Below are positions 24,601 through 36,704 of a DNA stretch of 64,000 bases, piece after piece. How positions within the stretch are numbered: position 1 is the stretch's first letter; every line of letters starts with the position of its first letter. The notes below the pieces were generated by a model. It saw nothing but the letters and a program-made list of their open reading frames with translations. It did no database searches and had not been told where the DNA came from. The DNA is taken from positions 558,001 through 622,000 of the forward strand of contig JAIWNF010000012.1 of NCBI GenBank assembly GCA_025093555.1, given 5' to 3'. This stretch comes from Circinella umbellata (Eukaryota; Mucoromycota; Mucoromycetes; Mucorales; Lichtheimiaceae). The translations under genes and the position numbers were made by a program.

Positions 24601-27600
24601 ATATCAACAACTTTATCGATTCAGCACGATTTGCCAATTATGTCACTGCATATTAACATGTGCAGAATCACGCTTCTCGGAGGCAAAGTACAAAGCTGTT
24701 GGTGCATTTATCTTTTTACGATTTTTTTGCCCTGCTATTGTATCTCCAGAGTCAACCGGTTTTCATGATACAATCACCCCAGTCCTGTACCGTGGTTTAT
24801 TGCTCGTTGGAAAAATTGCACAAAATCTGGCTAACAATGTGCTATTCGGTGACAAGGAAGCTTACATGATTCCATTAAACGATTTTCTTACTCGCAATAT
24901 TTACCGATTAACCCGGTTTCTGCGTGAAATATCCCAGGAGCCAAGTAACGATGATTTCGTCATGGAAGCAGAATGTGAATTTGAAAAAAATTCAATGAAA
25001 AGTAGTGATTACAGCTTACTTCATCATGTGCTTCTCGATAATACGCAAACCATGGCTCAACGATTCTATACCAAAAATATTCCGTACACCAATGATCACG
25101 GTGGTAAAGTAGTAGATGGCGCTATTCTGTCCGAAATGATATTACGGGATCAATATGAATGCATGTCGAATTTGTTAGCTCATCTTGGAAATCCACCTGA
25201 CATGTGCCGCAAGGACGGAGATTCAGATTTTTATCTACGTGGACGACCGCTTAATTTTGCCAGCCAGGCATATATCGACTTTATGCGACGAAATAGTGAA
25301 CGGTATGTCGATGATATTGTAACACAGAAAATTGTTTATCAGGAAGGAAGATCAAGAGCAGGTAGGCCTGTACTTTATATAATCTTCCGACGTATTAAGG
25401 TTTATGAAACTGACTTTGAGTCATTATTGTATATGGTTCTCCGAGTAAGAAAAAGAGTGAATAGTAGTATCAGCATATGGTTGATAATTATAGTGCAACA
25501 ACTTTTATAAACTAATAAAAATACAATAAATTACTCACATTTACAATTATAGACTATGGAAGCACTATCAGCTGAACCGTTTGAAGTGGTTGCAGACTTT
25601 ACAATGTATAGTATCGAATTAAATAGCTCACCAGATCAAAGATGGTTTACTGAACTTGTCGATCTTACCCCAAAAGAAATTTATGCGAATATTGCTGCTG
25701 TATATGGACTCAATGCAAATTTTGATGTCTGCCGGTACCTTAAACGAGATTTACCTAAAATGTTTAAGGATTTTGTTGCCAAGATTCAGTTTATCACTTC
25801 AGGGTCAGATATATACCGATATATCCATCCGAAAGAGTTACATTTACCCGAATCAGAAGGTGAGAGAAAAAATACATGGCGTATATATATCACGCTCGCT
25901 GATGCTAACAGCTTTTCTAATATTGATCTTTCTCTTTCCCTTCCCTGTTATTTATGAAAATAATTAAGCGGAATTAATAACAGAGCCTTTAAGCACTTTA
26001 TCTGCCTATCGGCATATGACAAGTGCAGCTGATAAAGTGATGCCAGTAACAATTAAATTAACACATCGATATATTCAATCTGTTACTACGAGACGACAAA
26101 AGTTATTATCTGGTTGTTCTGCTATTCTTAACGACATATTTTCTATTTCGGACCTTGACGATATCATAATTGCACTTACGAATTCAGATTGTACACAAGA
26201 AATACGTTTCAAGTATCGGAGAACTCAAACAAATGTCATATTTTCTGCGCCATCTAGCCCTGAAGCTACCCAATTCGTGTTTGTATGTATATAACACAGT
26301 ATACACGTCCCAGAGCAGATATTGCTACTATAATACAATTTCTACAAAGTCAAATATACTGAACAGCGAAAAACCAATACGTACATATACAGATACTCAG
26401 GAACTTAATAAATCGTGTAGAAACTCCTGTTTCTCCTGTGAATCAAAAGTCGGTACCAACTGCAATCTCTATCAGACCCGAAGATGTTCCAGGAGCTCTT
26501 GTCAATATGACGCTTCTCAATATGGGAAGTCAGAATGAAGAACTACGACGCACTGCCTATATTATGTTAAGCTCTGTAGGTAGAGCTTTTGGCTTTGTAT
26601 TGGCATACCAATATGTGGAAACTAAAGGTAGAGTTTCATAACAGATAAATATTATGTATATGTATTGCATTTACATGATCGAATAACTTAGGAAGCAATA
26701 ATGTAAAACAATATTTAAAAATGTTGATTCCTTTTTTTTGTGCTATAGCCGTGTGTATTCCAAAAAATGATACCGAGCAGATAATAGGAATAAGTACTAA
26801 GCTTGCATTTACACAAGACGAATTGACATTCGAACTATTTCGCGAGTGGTCTTGTGGATATAAAGTATCGGATGAATCGGATAAACGCCTATGTATCAAA
26901 TATATAGCACCATGGTTAGCCAATCTTGGAAAAATATACTCTGGAATGACCGGAGACGAAGAAGTCGTAGCGAAAACCAAGGAAGTGGTACATATGCTTT
27001 TAGACACAACAGTTAGCGCGAATGAAACGGTACATAATTTACGTTTATATTAACATTTACAGATAACATATAAAAGAGTGTTTATATAATACAAAGGTAT
27101 TTATTTATATATATATATAAATATATAGCTACGAGATTTTCTTTTAACTAGAGTTTGGAAAACAATTGGAGAAAATAGTATGGACAGCAATAGTTTTATC
27201 GATCTTGTCTTAACTGAAGTAACCGACTATGCATATGAACATGATGGGGTAGGATCAGTACAAACTGAAATTATAACGGATATAGTTGTTTCTATGTTTA
27301 ACATGACTGTGTGTAAAAAAATTCTCACACGGTTACATAATACTTTTTTGGCCGCTGCTTTCAACTGGACTCATTCCCTTGTTCACCATCCGTCATGGAA
27401 AAAATGTATTACTATCTTAATCCGATTTGTATTGATGGGATCGTTTTATTACCGCGGACCTGTCAGAGATTGTGCTCCTGAAGTGGTACACGTCATCGCG
27501 ATCACAGCAGGGATTGGCACAACATTGGAGCGTGAGACGTTGCATAGCATGATGGTGAATTTTAAACAAGCACTCTGTATCATTGATCCTGATGGAGGCC

Positions 27601-29090
27601 CCGAAAAAACGAAATTAATGCGTGAAAAACTAGCAAAAACTGCATCCGTACGGAGACGACTCTTGTTTGGGCTCACCAAAACACATACAACACCTTACAC
27701 CGCAACACCCGAAACCTTAACGGATACGGTGGATACTGTGGATCTATATAATATTGAAACGATTATTGACAGTATGAATGATGGGATCGAGTCGGTGGCA
27801 CCTAATATCGATACACTCAATGCATGGAGAGCTCGATGGCTCAGTCTTGCAAGTAGTCTAGCTTTTCAATTTAACCCAGCTATCCAGCCACGAGCATACC
27901 TTGTTATTGGATGTCTTGCAGGTGAAGGCATTGATGATGATTTATTATATCAAATATTAAATTCGCTTCATCAAGCATTGGTTAATGCTCATTTTGAGCT
28001 TGTTCAAGCAATCATAATGTGTTTACGACGCATTGTTAGTAGCATCCCTCCAGATTCTTGCTACCTATTATCTTTGTTTTGGATTTCTCTCGCCTTGTTT
28101 CAAATAGATCATCGTCCTTTATTTTCAGCAAATCTGGAATTACTTTCTGGTGTGTGTAAAACTTTACAAGATCATGGTATGACCGGGCCCGGTAACAAGA
28201 ATCTCAGTCAACTATTACTTGAAATACGTAAAAATTCCAATATCATACAAGAGCATGATCGAGAACTAGGTGTCAATTTTGAACATTATTTTTCGTTTGG
28301 TGTGTCTACCGTCTTGTTGAAATCTGCAATTCACGATGTAGAAATGTTGAATGCCTTGAAACCAACAGTTGAAGATTTCTTGACAATCGAAATGAGTCAG
28401 TGGTGGGAGTATGAGAACGGAAAAAGGGTAAAGAAAGTAAGAGGGGATAATGTTGGCATTGTTCCACCAGATGCGCTGGGATATATGGCGATACTATTGC
28501 CTAGTATTTCTTCGGACGAGAATCTACAACGTGTATTAGGTCTTGAAAAGCCAACAGATATTATCAGGCAGCTTTGTATACCAGACAAGACATCCGAAAT
28601 ATTATTTATTACTCTTCTGACAATTCAATTATCATGCTATGATATTCAACGGAAGTTACGAATATATGAATTCTTGGCAGAAGCTGCTGTTGTTATGCCT
28701 GATACATTTGCCTTTATGTACGATAATTATATATATATATATAGTTAATAGTTAATAGTTAATAGTTAATAGTTAATCCTAACAGAATTTTTTTTCTAAT
28801 ATTATTTGTGTGATAGATACGAAATTATTGTACCAAAAATGAACAAAATATTAAACAATTCAACCAATTTAGAACTCACGGAGCGAATTGAATCCATTTT
28901 ACTGACGGTTTGTTCGAGTTCTTCTATTAGTACTGGCGATCGTTCAAAACGCAAATTTAAGGGAGCGTTAGAATATGCTGGTTTTACTGCGTTGATTGAT
29001 TTACATAATTCTCGTCGAAAACGTGATGTTATTACCAATGCAACAGTTGCAAGTAAACTAGTAAAACATATTATTAATACAAGTAGTTAA
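18647..29090 (+). CDS. Neurofibromin/Ira-type Ras GTPase-activating protein
   Basis: Exon ends: 18647-18700, 18797-18870, 18948-19104, 19167-19794, 19928-20242, 20388-21094, 21177-21518, 21606-22937, 23026-23589, 23674-23922, 24009-24177, 24250-24517, 24625-25444, 25553-25859, 25969-26282, 26393-26627, 26749-27029, 27129-28717, 28817-29090. The phase-consistent sum is about 2,892 residues, close to human NF1 and yeast Ira. It stimulates GTP hydrolysis by Ras and so lowers cAMP/MAPK signalling. The GAP domain (about residues 1480-1790) shows the arginine-finger region ILRRTT (24264-24281) and FLRFFCPAIVSPE. A Sec14-like lipid-binding domain (GRPVLYIIFRRI) and a PH-like domain follow. HEAT-like helices fill the ends. 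Weak points: the first exon, the donor at 20243, and the splice 26283-26392, where other joins are possible. Confidence 0.9.
28741..28777 (+). repeat. Tandem 7-bp repeat in last RasGAP intron
   Basis: Five perfect copies of the unit TAGTTAA sit directly after a TA run, inside the last intron of the RasGAP gene (28718-28816). Confidence 0.9.
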
Positions 29091-29485
29091 CTGTTGTTAT
29101 TTTTAAAAGTTATTATTGACTGTGCATTTATATATATATCTTCCATTTATCCAAATATATTTTTTATTCTTGTTATTATAATACATCCATGCAGCTAAAA
29201 AAAATTGCCTCATTATTACATCAATATCTGAGATTATGTATGGGGAAAAGCATGATTGCTAAAGAAAAAATGATTGGAAAAGCAATTGGATACAATCTTT
29301 TTGTGGGAGGGGCAGGGGGATATACAGCAAAAAAAGAAAGAATTTACGTTAAAAGAAATAAAATGATTATGTTAACCTTGCATGAATATTATATTTCTTT
29401 TTGGACGGAGGAGAAGTAGAAGAAAGAAAAAAATAATGGTTTTTTTGTTGCGTACGTAATCAAGATTAAGTTTCATCATACGTAA
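29091..29485. other. Convergent intergenic gap, RasGAP/Hsp20
   Basis: About 395 bp between two stop codons. A + strand open frame at 29189-29419 has Lys/Ile-rich, low-complexity content and no family resemblance. I see only probable 3' UTR and terminator sequence. Confidence 0.5.
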
Positions 29486-29980
29486 TTACTGAATATCAAT
29501 CTTGCGAGGGGCAGGTTTTATATCTGCTGTCTTGGGTAACTCGACTTCCAAGATACCATTTTCGAACTTGGCCGAAATCTTGTCTTGATCAATATTGTCT
29601 GGCAAGGATAACGATCGCTTAAAAAAACCTTCACGGGACTCTTGATAGCGAACATGATGATCCTTTCCACTAGTATATTCTTTGTCAAATTTGGTCTCAC
29701 CTGAAATGGTAATAACATCTTGAGTGACATCCAATTTGATATCCTCTTTTTTAACTCCAGGAGTTTCGACACGAATAAACCAGTTCTTGTCAGTTTCATA
29801 GACGTTGATTGCAGGTGCGAATAAACCACTAGTAATCGAAGATGATGGATCAGTTCCTGCCAACAGACCAACACCAGAAAAATCTTGACTTAAATGATTA
29901 AAAAGTTGATTCACACGACGTTCCATACTACGAGGACCCATAGATAAAGGACTCCAGCTATTAAAATTGAAAAGGGACAT
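29486..29980 (-). CDS. Small heat-shock protein Hsp20
   Basis: An intronless gene of 164 residues with ATG at 29980 and TAA at 29486. The N-terminus (MSLFNFNSWSPL) is hydrophobic and Phe/Trp-rich, as in small heat-shock proteins. Residues about 55-150 form the alpha-crystallin domain: APAINVYETDKNWFIRVETPG, then VITISGETKF, REGFFKRSLSLP, and the late KFENGILEVELPK. These ATP-independent chaperones form oligomers that hold unfolding proteins in the cytosol. The upstream DNA carries a heat-shock element and TATA box, so heat induction is likely. Lack of introns suits stress expression, when splicing can fail. It is convergent with the RasGAP gene. Confidence 0.97.
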   Translation of the reverse strand: MSLFNFNSWSPLSMGPRSMERRVNQLFNHLSQDFSGVGLLAGTDPSSSITSGLFAPAINVYETDKNWFIRVETPGVKKEDIKLDVTQDVITISGETKFDKEYTSGKDHHVRYQESREGFFKRSLSLPDNIDQDKISAKFENGILEVELPKTADIKPAPRKIDIQ

Positions 29981-30040
29981 GTTGTTATTTCTGAAATAAA
30001 GTAAAAGTGAGAAAGTAAAGAAAGAGAATGTTTATTTTTG

Positions 30041-30049
30041 ATTTTTATA
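30041..30049 (-). promoter_or_regulatory. TATA box of the Hsp20 gene
   Basis: The minus strand reads TATAAAAAT, about 60 bp upstream of the Hsp20 start codon and about 35 bp downstream of the heat-shock element, which is the usual order. Confidence 0.65.
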
Positions 30050-30080
30050 GAGAAGAGCGTAAGAAAAAAAAGGTTAACTA

Positions 30081-30093
30081 GAATTTTCTGGAA
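30081..30093 (-). promoter_or_regulatory. Heat-shock element (three perfect units)
   Basis: The sequence is GAA-TT-TTC-TG-GAA, three alternating 5-bp HSF units without mismatch, about 100 bp upstream of the Hsp20 ATG. Two further paired half-sites occur at 30246-30253 (GAA-AT-TTC) and 30267-30274 (TTC-TG-GAA). The Hsf1 trimer recognises such arrays. The placement next to a small heat-shock gene makes function likely. Confidence 0.85.
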
Positions 30094-30619
30094 TTTGCTT
30101 GCAAGGGTATGAAAAAATCTCTTGTGAGTCCCATACCATTGTTTGTCACCATAATACACTTTATTGATACCACCAATGATTTTTATTTTATTTTCGCTAT
30201 AACGGCTTTGTCTAATTTTAGTAAGTGACAACAGGAGGTTACTTGGAAATTTCATTCTCCAGCAGTTTCTGGAATATGTGAGATACTACATATTCCATAG
30301 CACAAATTAACAGCAATCTCTTCTATGTACAATATGTGATACTGAGTCAAAGTGTCAGAAGACATTCGGTAGATATATTTATTCGTATAAGACTTTGTAT
30401 GCATACAATACACTAAGAGTATGCTATTTTTGATTGAATAAATTAAGACTTGTTACATATGTTTCAATTACGTACGTAATAAGCAAGTATCTCAGGTAAA
30501 AACAGTATTATGTTTTATCATCATCCATTATCCCCAGCCCACTTCATCTCGGACGAAATAAAAAAGTGATTAACAATAGAAATAATGTAAAGTAAAAATA
30601 ATGAACAAAATGAACCACC

Positions 30620-30646
30620 CATATATATATATATATATATATATAT
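30620..30646. repeat. (TA)n tract
   Basis: A run of about 13 TA dinucleotides lies between the Hsp20 and Zn2Cys6 genes, about 80 bp past the stop of the latter. Confidence 0.9.
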
Positions 30647-30723
30647 CAACACAATTGACTACAAGTATAATAAAAAACATTTTTTTTGTTAAAGAATGAT
30701 ACAAGATGAACAATGACATATAA

Positions 30724-33478
30724 TTACAACATGTTTCCAAGAACAGATTCTATAATAAGATCAACTTGGTCTTCTCTAGTATCCTGCATAGTGGAATCAT
30801 TAAAAATGGAAGAAGTACAAGGATCGACTGTGGTTCCTTGTGCTGCAATGGTTGTTGTGAGTGGTAGCGGCGCTCGTAAGTCACTCAGATCGAATGAATC
30901 TCTTGTTAGTGGCATTGATAAAGTGCTTGTCGTTATAGGATCTGGTTCCATGGTCGCCGATGAAGATGATATTAATGAACTTTCAAGTAGCATATTGAAA
31001 TCATCATTTAATATAATACTTTGTCTATTTTTATCCATTGAATGGTGGATATCAAATAATAAATTTTGATTTGGAGGTAGTGCTGTGGCACCAGGAGTAG
31101 ACATGTTGATATGACTCATAATTGGTTCTTCAAGCACATAAGGAGAAGGAGAAGCGATTGACTCTAAAGATGACGATGAAGTGTCATTATTGTTTCTAAA
31201 TGTATCCAAGAATTCTGGTATTCCTGGTGATGCACTTGATAATGATTCCGATGAAGATAATGATAATGAATTTGTGGCTGTCGTTGTGGTATCAAAACTA
31301 TTAATGTTTTTGTGGTTGCTATTGTTGGATCCACCTAGTGGAGGAGCCGGGTATTTTTCAAAAAATTGTTTGAGTTGTTTTTCAATAATAAGCATCGATG
31401 TCCAGCTAGCCCAATGATGATTTGTTGTTATCCTATGTGCTGTTTCTAGATGATACCAAGATTGTATATCCCATGGATCACGCCGATATTTGAGCATCAA
31501 AATTTTGGTACTCGTCTCCAATCCAGATGCAATTAACCCATGTGGAAGCCCCTCAGCTTGACCACGGTAATTGGCAGGCGCGTCCAAAAATTGTCTTGTC
31601 TTTTCCAATAAATCAATTGCCATCGGTACGACTAAATGCATTCGTATCACAACTTCAATATCGTCCAAATCGATAGGTGTTTCCATGTCTGGAGTTGTCG
31701 TAGGTATTGGCACTGGAATTCGACCATGTCGTCGACTACCGGAATGGGGTCGACTTTCATAAATACCATCCAGTTTGGCTGTCAAGACAAATAGCTTTAA
31801 AAATGAAAAATGAATCTTGTATAAAATACACGTTGCTTCGATTGTATATTGTTGTTGAACTGACCAGCGATGTCGATTAAGTTTTATAAAGACGCTAAAT
31901 GAATCCAAAATGTTATTTAAGGCTTCTTCAATATCGACTTGGGCTAAAGACAAGGCAGTGCTGTTCGATAGTGACGTTGAAATGAAAGATGGACGTCGTC
32001 GAAAAATGTTATCTTTACTTTCTGGGAAATACGCGAAAAGTCGACTACTGAATTGTGAAATGACAGACTGACAATAAAAGCTTTCGATGAGATAATGATA
32101 GGATTTAAACATGCGTGAATTGTTATTTTCTTGATCAAATTGATATGAACTAGATTCTTCAAGTGTTGCTGGCGGAAATGGTCGGGTAAATTTGTTTAAT
32201 ACTTCTCGAGGTACTTGATCCACTGTTATTATTGTTAATATTTAAAAAGAGATAAAATAAATATGTTGTTACACAAATTAACTCACGATTTCGGATATGA
32301 GTCAAGGAAAATGAAGCTTACATACGTTCAATACACCCTCGCATAGTAGCATTGTAAGCGGACCAAAATGTCATTAAAATAGCCTCTTCTTCAATATCAG
32401 ACATTCTCTGCCTGGTTTTGTGAAATAATCCAACCCGCGTTGCAATCATATGGCCCAAAGCAAACAGTGACATACCACGCTTGGCATAACCAAATGTCAC
32501 TTCAAAAAGAGCTAATAATATAATTGCCTGATACCTGCTTACAGTTGCTTCTGCAGATGACCTATTGATTAAGACATAGGCATAGTTGAGGAATGGATTT
32601 CGTTGATTTTCTGAAGTTACAGTTTCCCATAGAGAAACAGGTTTTCCTTCCATTAGTTGCGAAATATATACGGTGGTACCATATATCACTGTCATTAACA
32701 ATGGATCAGCTGAATCGGTCCAATAGCTTTGTATGATCATTGTTTTGTTAAACATGAGAGAGTACGGGTGGATACAAAAGAAACACTCAATGAATCGTAT
32801 GGCTTGTTGAGGTGGTAATGAGTTAAGTGGATTTACAGTTGAATTTGTAGCATTAGTGGGATCATCAAAGAAATCCTTGCTTTGATCGAGTTGTAAGCTG
32901 TATAGTGTGAAGTCAGGTTCGATATAATTCTCCAATCCCATCCTACTGAACCGTCGAATCATAATATTGATCACATCGGCTGTCATCCAAGTAAAGTATT
33001 GAAGCATGTCGTACATTTTAACACCACTAACCAACTTGAGAAGTTCTGCCGATTTGGTAGGTTGCCCGACAATAAGTTCATTGGAAGCACTATTGTCAGG
33101 ACCGAAAAAGGATATAAAAATGTCTTTAATATAATATTGTAAACCAGTATCTTTGCCACTGAATAAATAAGATGTATCATTAGGTGATGTTTTGTTGTAA
33201 GAAATGTTTTCAAAGATAAACTCTTTGCACAAGGAAGTCGTAAGCGATCGTGTAGGCATGTCGTTTCGTGCTAATATCAATTTGTTGACAACTGCATTTT
33301 TTGGTGGTCGTCCAACAGGTGCTGGCTTGGCATAGTGACATTCGGTATCTTTGGCTTGGCATCTTTGACATGGTTTATTACCGTCACATTTTACCTTTTT
33401 TATCCGACATGGAAAACAACTCACTTTACGTTTTGTAATTGTTGACGATCGATCTTGCTGAATTTTTGATTTACCCAT
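30724..33478 (-). CDS. Zn2Cys6 fungal transcription factor
   Basis: Two exons, 32326-33478 and 30724-32222, give 883 residues. The binuclear zinc cluster is at the N-terminus, with cysteines 21, 24, 31, 37, 40 and 47 in the canonical spacing and a basic stretch between them. A Gly-Arg-Pro-Pro-Lys AT-hook-like motif follows near residue 56. The middle fits the fungal-specific regulatory domain (IRFIECFFCIHPYSLMF, then helices to about residue 560). The rest is Ser/Thr/Asn-rich and acidic and may be an activation region. It should bind CGG-type promoter sites in the nucleus; the targets are unknown. It is divergent from the Pns1 gene, but that alone is not evidence of regulation. The frame is intact. 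Confidence 0.92.
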
Positions 33479-34074
33479 TTGTTACTTTTTAATTTGAAGT
33501 ACGAAAAAAGAGAATGGGGGAAGTAGAAGGTTGTTTATAGAAACCTAAAGAAGGGTAATAAAATTACTAAAAAAAATAGTAGTCGAGGATAAAAAAAAAG
33601 GTATTGGAACACAAAAGAAATAAAAGAAAGAGAACTTGTTACTGCTCAGCGCCCAACAAAAAAAAATAGGTAATGAAATGGAGAGGCCACTCTAAGTCAC
33701 CTGAATCGGGTGGTTGTAAGTCGCATTATAAAATATTTTGGTCAGCAATAATCCTTCAAAATCCAGCTAATTTCCAGACAAAATAAAATTAAGTTGACAA
33801 CTTCGTGCCGTAAATAAAGATAAATAAAAAAGGGAGGGGGATGGGTTTGGGGTAAAAAAAAGGTTAAACCATTACAGCGAAACGGCGAATCAAGAATTAC
33901 CCGACCATTTTGTCTTGCTTTTTTTTTTGAAGCTGGGATTATCGGCATGTCATTTTTTTATGCATGCAATATACATTCAATGCAGGCTAGAAAGTAAAAT
34001 AAAATAATATTTTTTTCTCTTCTGTTTTACAACTCTTCTTTCTTCTTCTTTTACTTTGAAATTATATATTAATA
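33479..34074. promoter_or_regulatory. Divergent promoter region, Zn2Cys6 factor/Pns1
   Basis: 596 bp between two divergent start codons. It is AT-rich with several A and T runs, including a TC-rich tract (34014-34054) just before the Pns1 ATG. No specific operator is identified. Confidence 0.4.
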
Positions 34075-36458
34075 ATGGAGCAATATTCAAAGAAGGAGGG
34101 TGAGAACCCAACTTATTATCCACCTCCACCACAAGCACAAGGTTATTCCAATACTCCACCCACATATAATTATAACAATTACGCGACACCTCCACCTCCA
34201 CCAGATCAACAACCTTATTATCATGGTGAACAGGTTGAAAAAGCAGTTCGTCCTTCAAGTGGATGGAAAGATATATGGGCTACAATATTATGGCTTCTTA
34301 ATCTTGGCGCGTAATTATCATCATCCTATTCTATTTTATTTTATTCTATCTAATGAATTCATAAATGAAAAGACTAAATATGTATATAAAGATTCATAGG
34401 TGTATCTGTTTTAGCGTTACGTACATATCATCAAAACAGTTCATCATTTGGAAGTGTTAATTCTTCTACTCAATATTCTGGTACTGTATTTGGTACTGGT
34501 GCTTTTCAAATATTTGGTTTAGCAGCTGTAGTTGGTTTTGGTTTAAGTTTTCTTTATCTCTTACTTGCAAATGCGTAAGTATAATTTTTATTATCAAAAG
34601 AAAAACTCGAATCATTTAGTTTGTTTGTTGTTTGTTTTTCCTTGGCAGGAAGAAAATTGTTATGGGTTACCGTTTTGCCTATATAAACAACTCCACTCAC
34701 ATGAAAATTTTCATTTTTGGGTTACATATATATTATAGATTTCCTCGCATCATGATTATTGTAACGTTTATTGGTAGTATCATTGTTTACTTCGGAGTTA
34801 CCATTTATTATTTTACACAACACTATTATTCAGCAGCAATTGTATTCTTGATCTTTTCATGTTTATATTTGCTTGCGTTTTGGTGGTGGAGAAGTAGGAT
34901 ACCCTTTGCTACAGGTAAATTGAAAAAAAGTCCGACACAAGATATCACCTCCCTCTCCTTTTTTTGATTCTATCATTCTACCTCTAATTTATATATATTT
35001 GACCTTTGGCATTAAAAAAATGTATTATTAGTAATGTTGGATACGGTATGTCAAATCTGTCGAAAACATCCAAGCTCAATTGTAGCAGGTGTTATTTCTC
35101 TTATTATTCAAACTGCTTTTTCAATTTGGTTCTCGTTGGTTATTGTTGGAGCATACCAAACTTGGTATAGTACAACAAGTAATAATGCACGACTCAATCT
35201 AGCTATGGTTTTTATTGTGTTCTCATACTATTGGACTTCTCAGGTATGATAGTAATTGAAACCAGGGGAAAGGGGGTCAAAGGTTGAAAGGGATAGATAG
35301 GCTCTTGATTCATATGTGATAAAATAACAAATATTTATGATAAATGTGTATATATGATTTATATTGTGATATTAATGTAGGTTATCTCATACGTTACCCA
35401 TGTAACATTATCTGGACTTTATGCAACAGTTTACTTTTTAAATGATACAGTGCGTCATCCAATTTTGGGAAGTTTTAAGCGTGCAATGACAACAAGTTTT
35501 GGATCTATTTGTTTTGGTAGTCTTTTAATTGCTATCGTGAATATGATTCGATATTTCTTGCAGATTCTTCAAAATAACACTGATAACCCAATTTTGAGTT
35601 TCTTGGTTTGCATTGTGCAATGCATTGTCGGATGTTTCCAAGGGATCTTTGTATGTGTATATTGTGCTTTTTTTTTAGTATACATCTATATATTCGTGTG
35701 TTTGTTTGTGTCATGGATATGCACTAATATTGCTTTTTTTATTGAATGGATGAATCATTATAGGAATGGTTTACTCATTATGCATTTAGTGGTGTAGCTA
35801 TTTTTGGAGAAGCATTTATTCCTAGCGCAAGAAGAACATGGAATTTGATGAAAGATCGTGGTATTGATGCTATGATTAATGATTCACTTATTGGAAATGT
35901 GCTTTTCATGGGTAAGATGATTATTTATATAAATGTTATGTAGTAGTTATATAGATTTTTTTTTTGCTTTTGTTCTAACAATATTATACACATGGATATA
36001 GGCGGTTTATTGGTTGGTGTACTTTCTTCATTATTAGGTTTCATTTATTTGAAAGCAGCACAACCTGCATTTAATCAGGAAGGAGGTATGACACCTGTTG
36101 TTGTTATGGTTTGTTTCTTGATTGGTTCTTCCATGTTTTCAACTATTGCTACAGTTATTTCAAGTGGTGTTGCTACTACCTTTGTTTGCTTGGCTGAAGA
36201 TCCAGATGCCTTACGAAGGTATTTAACTTGATTATTTCTATTTGTTTATTTGTTTGTTATGTATTAAAAGGCTATGTATTGTACTCATTATTATTATTGT
36301 TTATTAATTACGTAGAACTCGACCTGCACTTTTCGAAAAGGTAAAAAACCTTATCATTTCAAACCATCATTTCTACTGATGTAGTAAGTTACTAATATAA
36401 ACAAATTATACTATTATAGATTCGTGAGACATATCCCAGAGTTGTTCAAGGTGTTTAA
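34075..36458 (+). CDS. PNS1: Pns1/choline-transporter-like (CTL/SLC44) membrane protein
   Basis: Nine exons (34075-34310, 34392-34574, 34739-34914, 35032-35243, 35381-35650, 35764-35911, 36002-36218, 36316-36340, 36420-36458) give 501 residues. The first 65 residues are a cytosolic Pro/Tyr/Gln-rich tail. About ten hydrophobic spans follow. CTL-family features include a long central multi-span block, YFLNDTVRHPILGSFKRA and the late motif LAEDPDALRRTRPALFEKIRETYP. The family is plasma-membrane and linked to choline-like solutes in animals; the yeast Pns1 substrate is unclear. An open frame running through 34575-34738 is best treated as intron, because skipping it restores the contiguous ANAFPRIM sequence. 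Exon 8 is only 25 nt. Confidence 0.93.
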
Positions 36459-36704
36459 TAAATAAATAATCATAATTATACTTACATAATAATAATAATA
36501 ATAATAATTAAGAAATAACTTTTTTAATAAATATCTTACATATTATCTAATAACAGCAGATATCCAATATGCTTTAAAACTTAAACCCAGTTAAAACCCA
36601 ATGAAATTTTCTTTTCTTTTTTTCAGTTTCACTTTTCTTTTTGATCTCTCTCTCTCTCTCTTTTTTTATTTTCCATATAATTTATAAAAGAAGTACAAAA
36701 AAAA

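Noticed and set aside
26701..26748. Alternative acceptor before 26694 that would lengthen the RasGAP exon starting at 26749
   Set aside because: It keeps frame but inserts residues where homologues run directly into the VCIPKND-type motif; the acceptor at 26748 fits better.
29189..29419. 76-codon frame between RasGAP and Hsp20
   Set aside because: Lys/Ile-rich, low complexity, no recognised motif; it lies in a convergent 3' region.
34575..34738. Open frame continuing from Pns1 exon 2 into exon 3
   Set aside because: Its sequence breaks the transmembrane pattern. Splicing it out with good GT and AG sites restores the family sequence.
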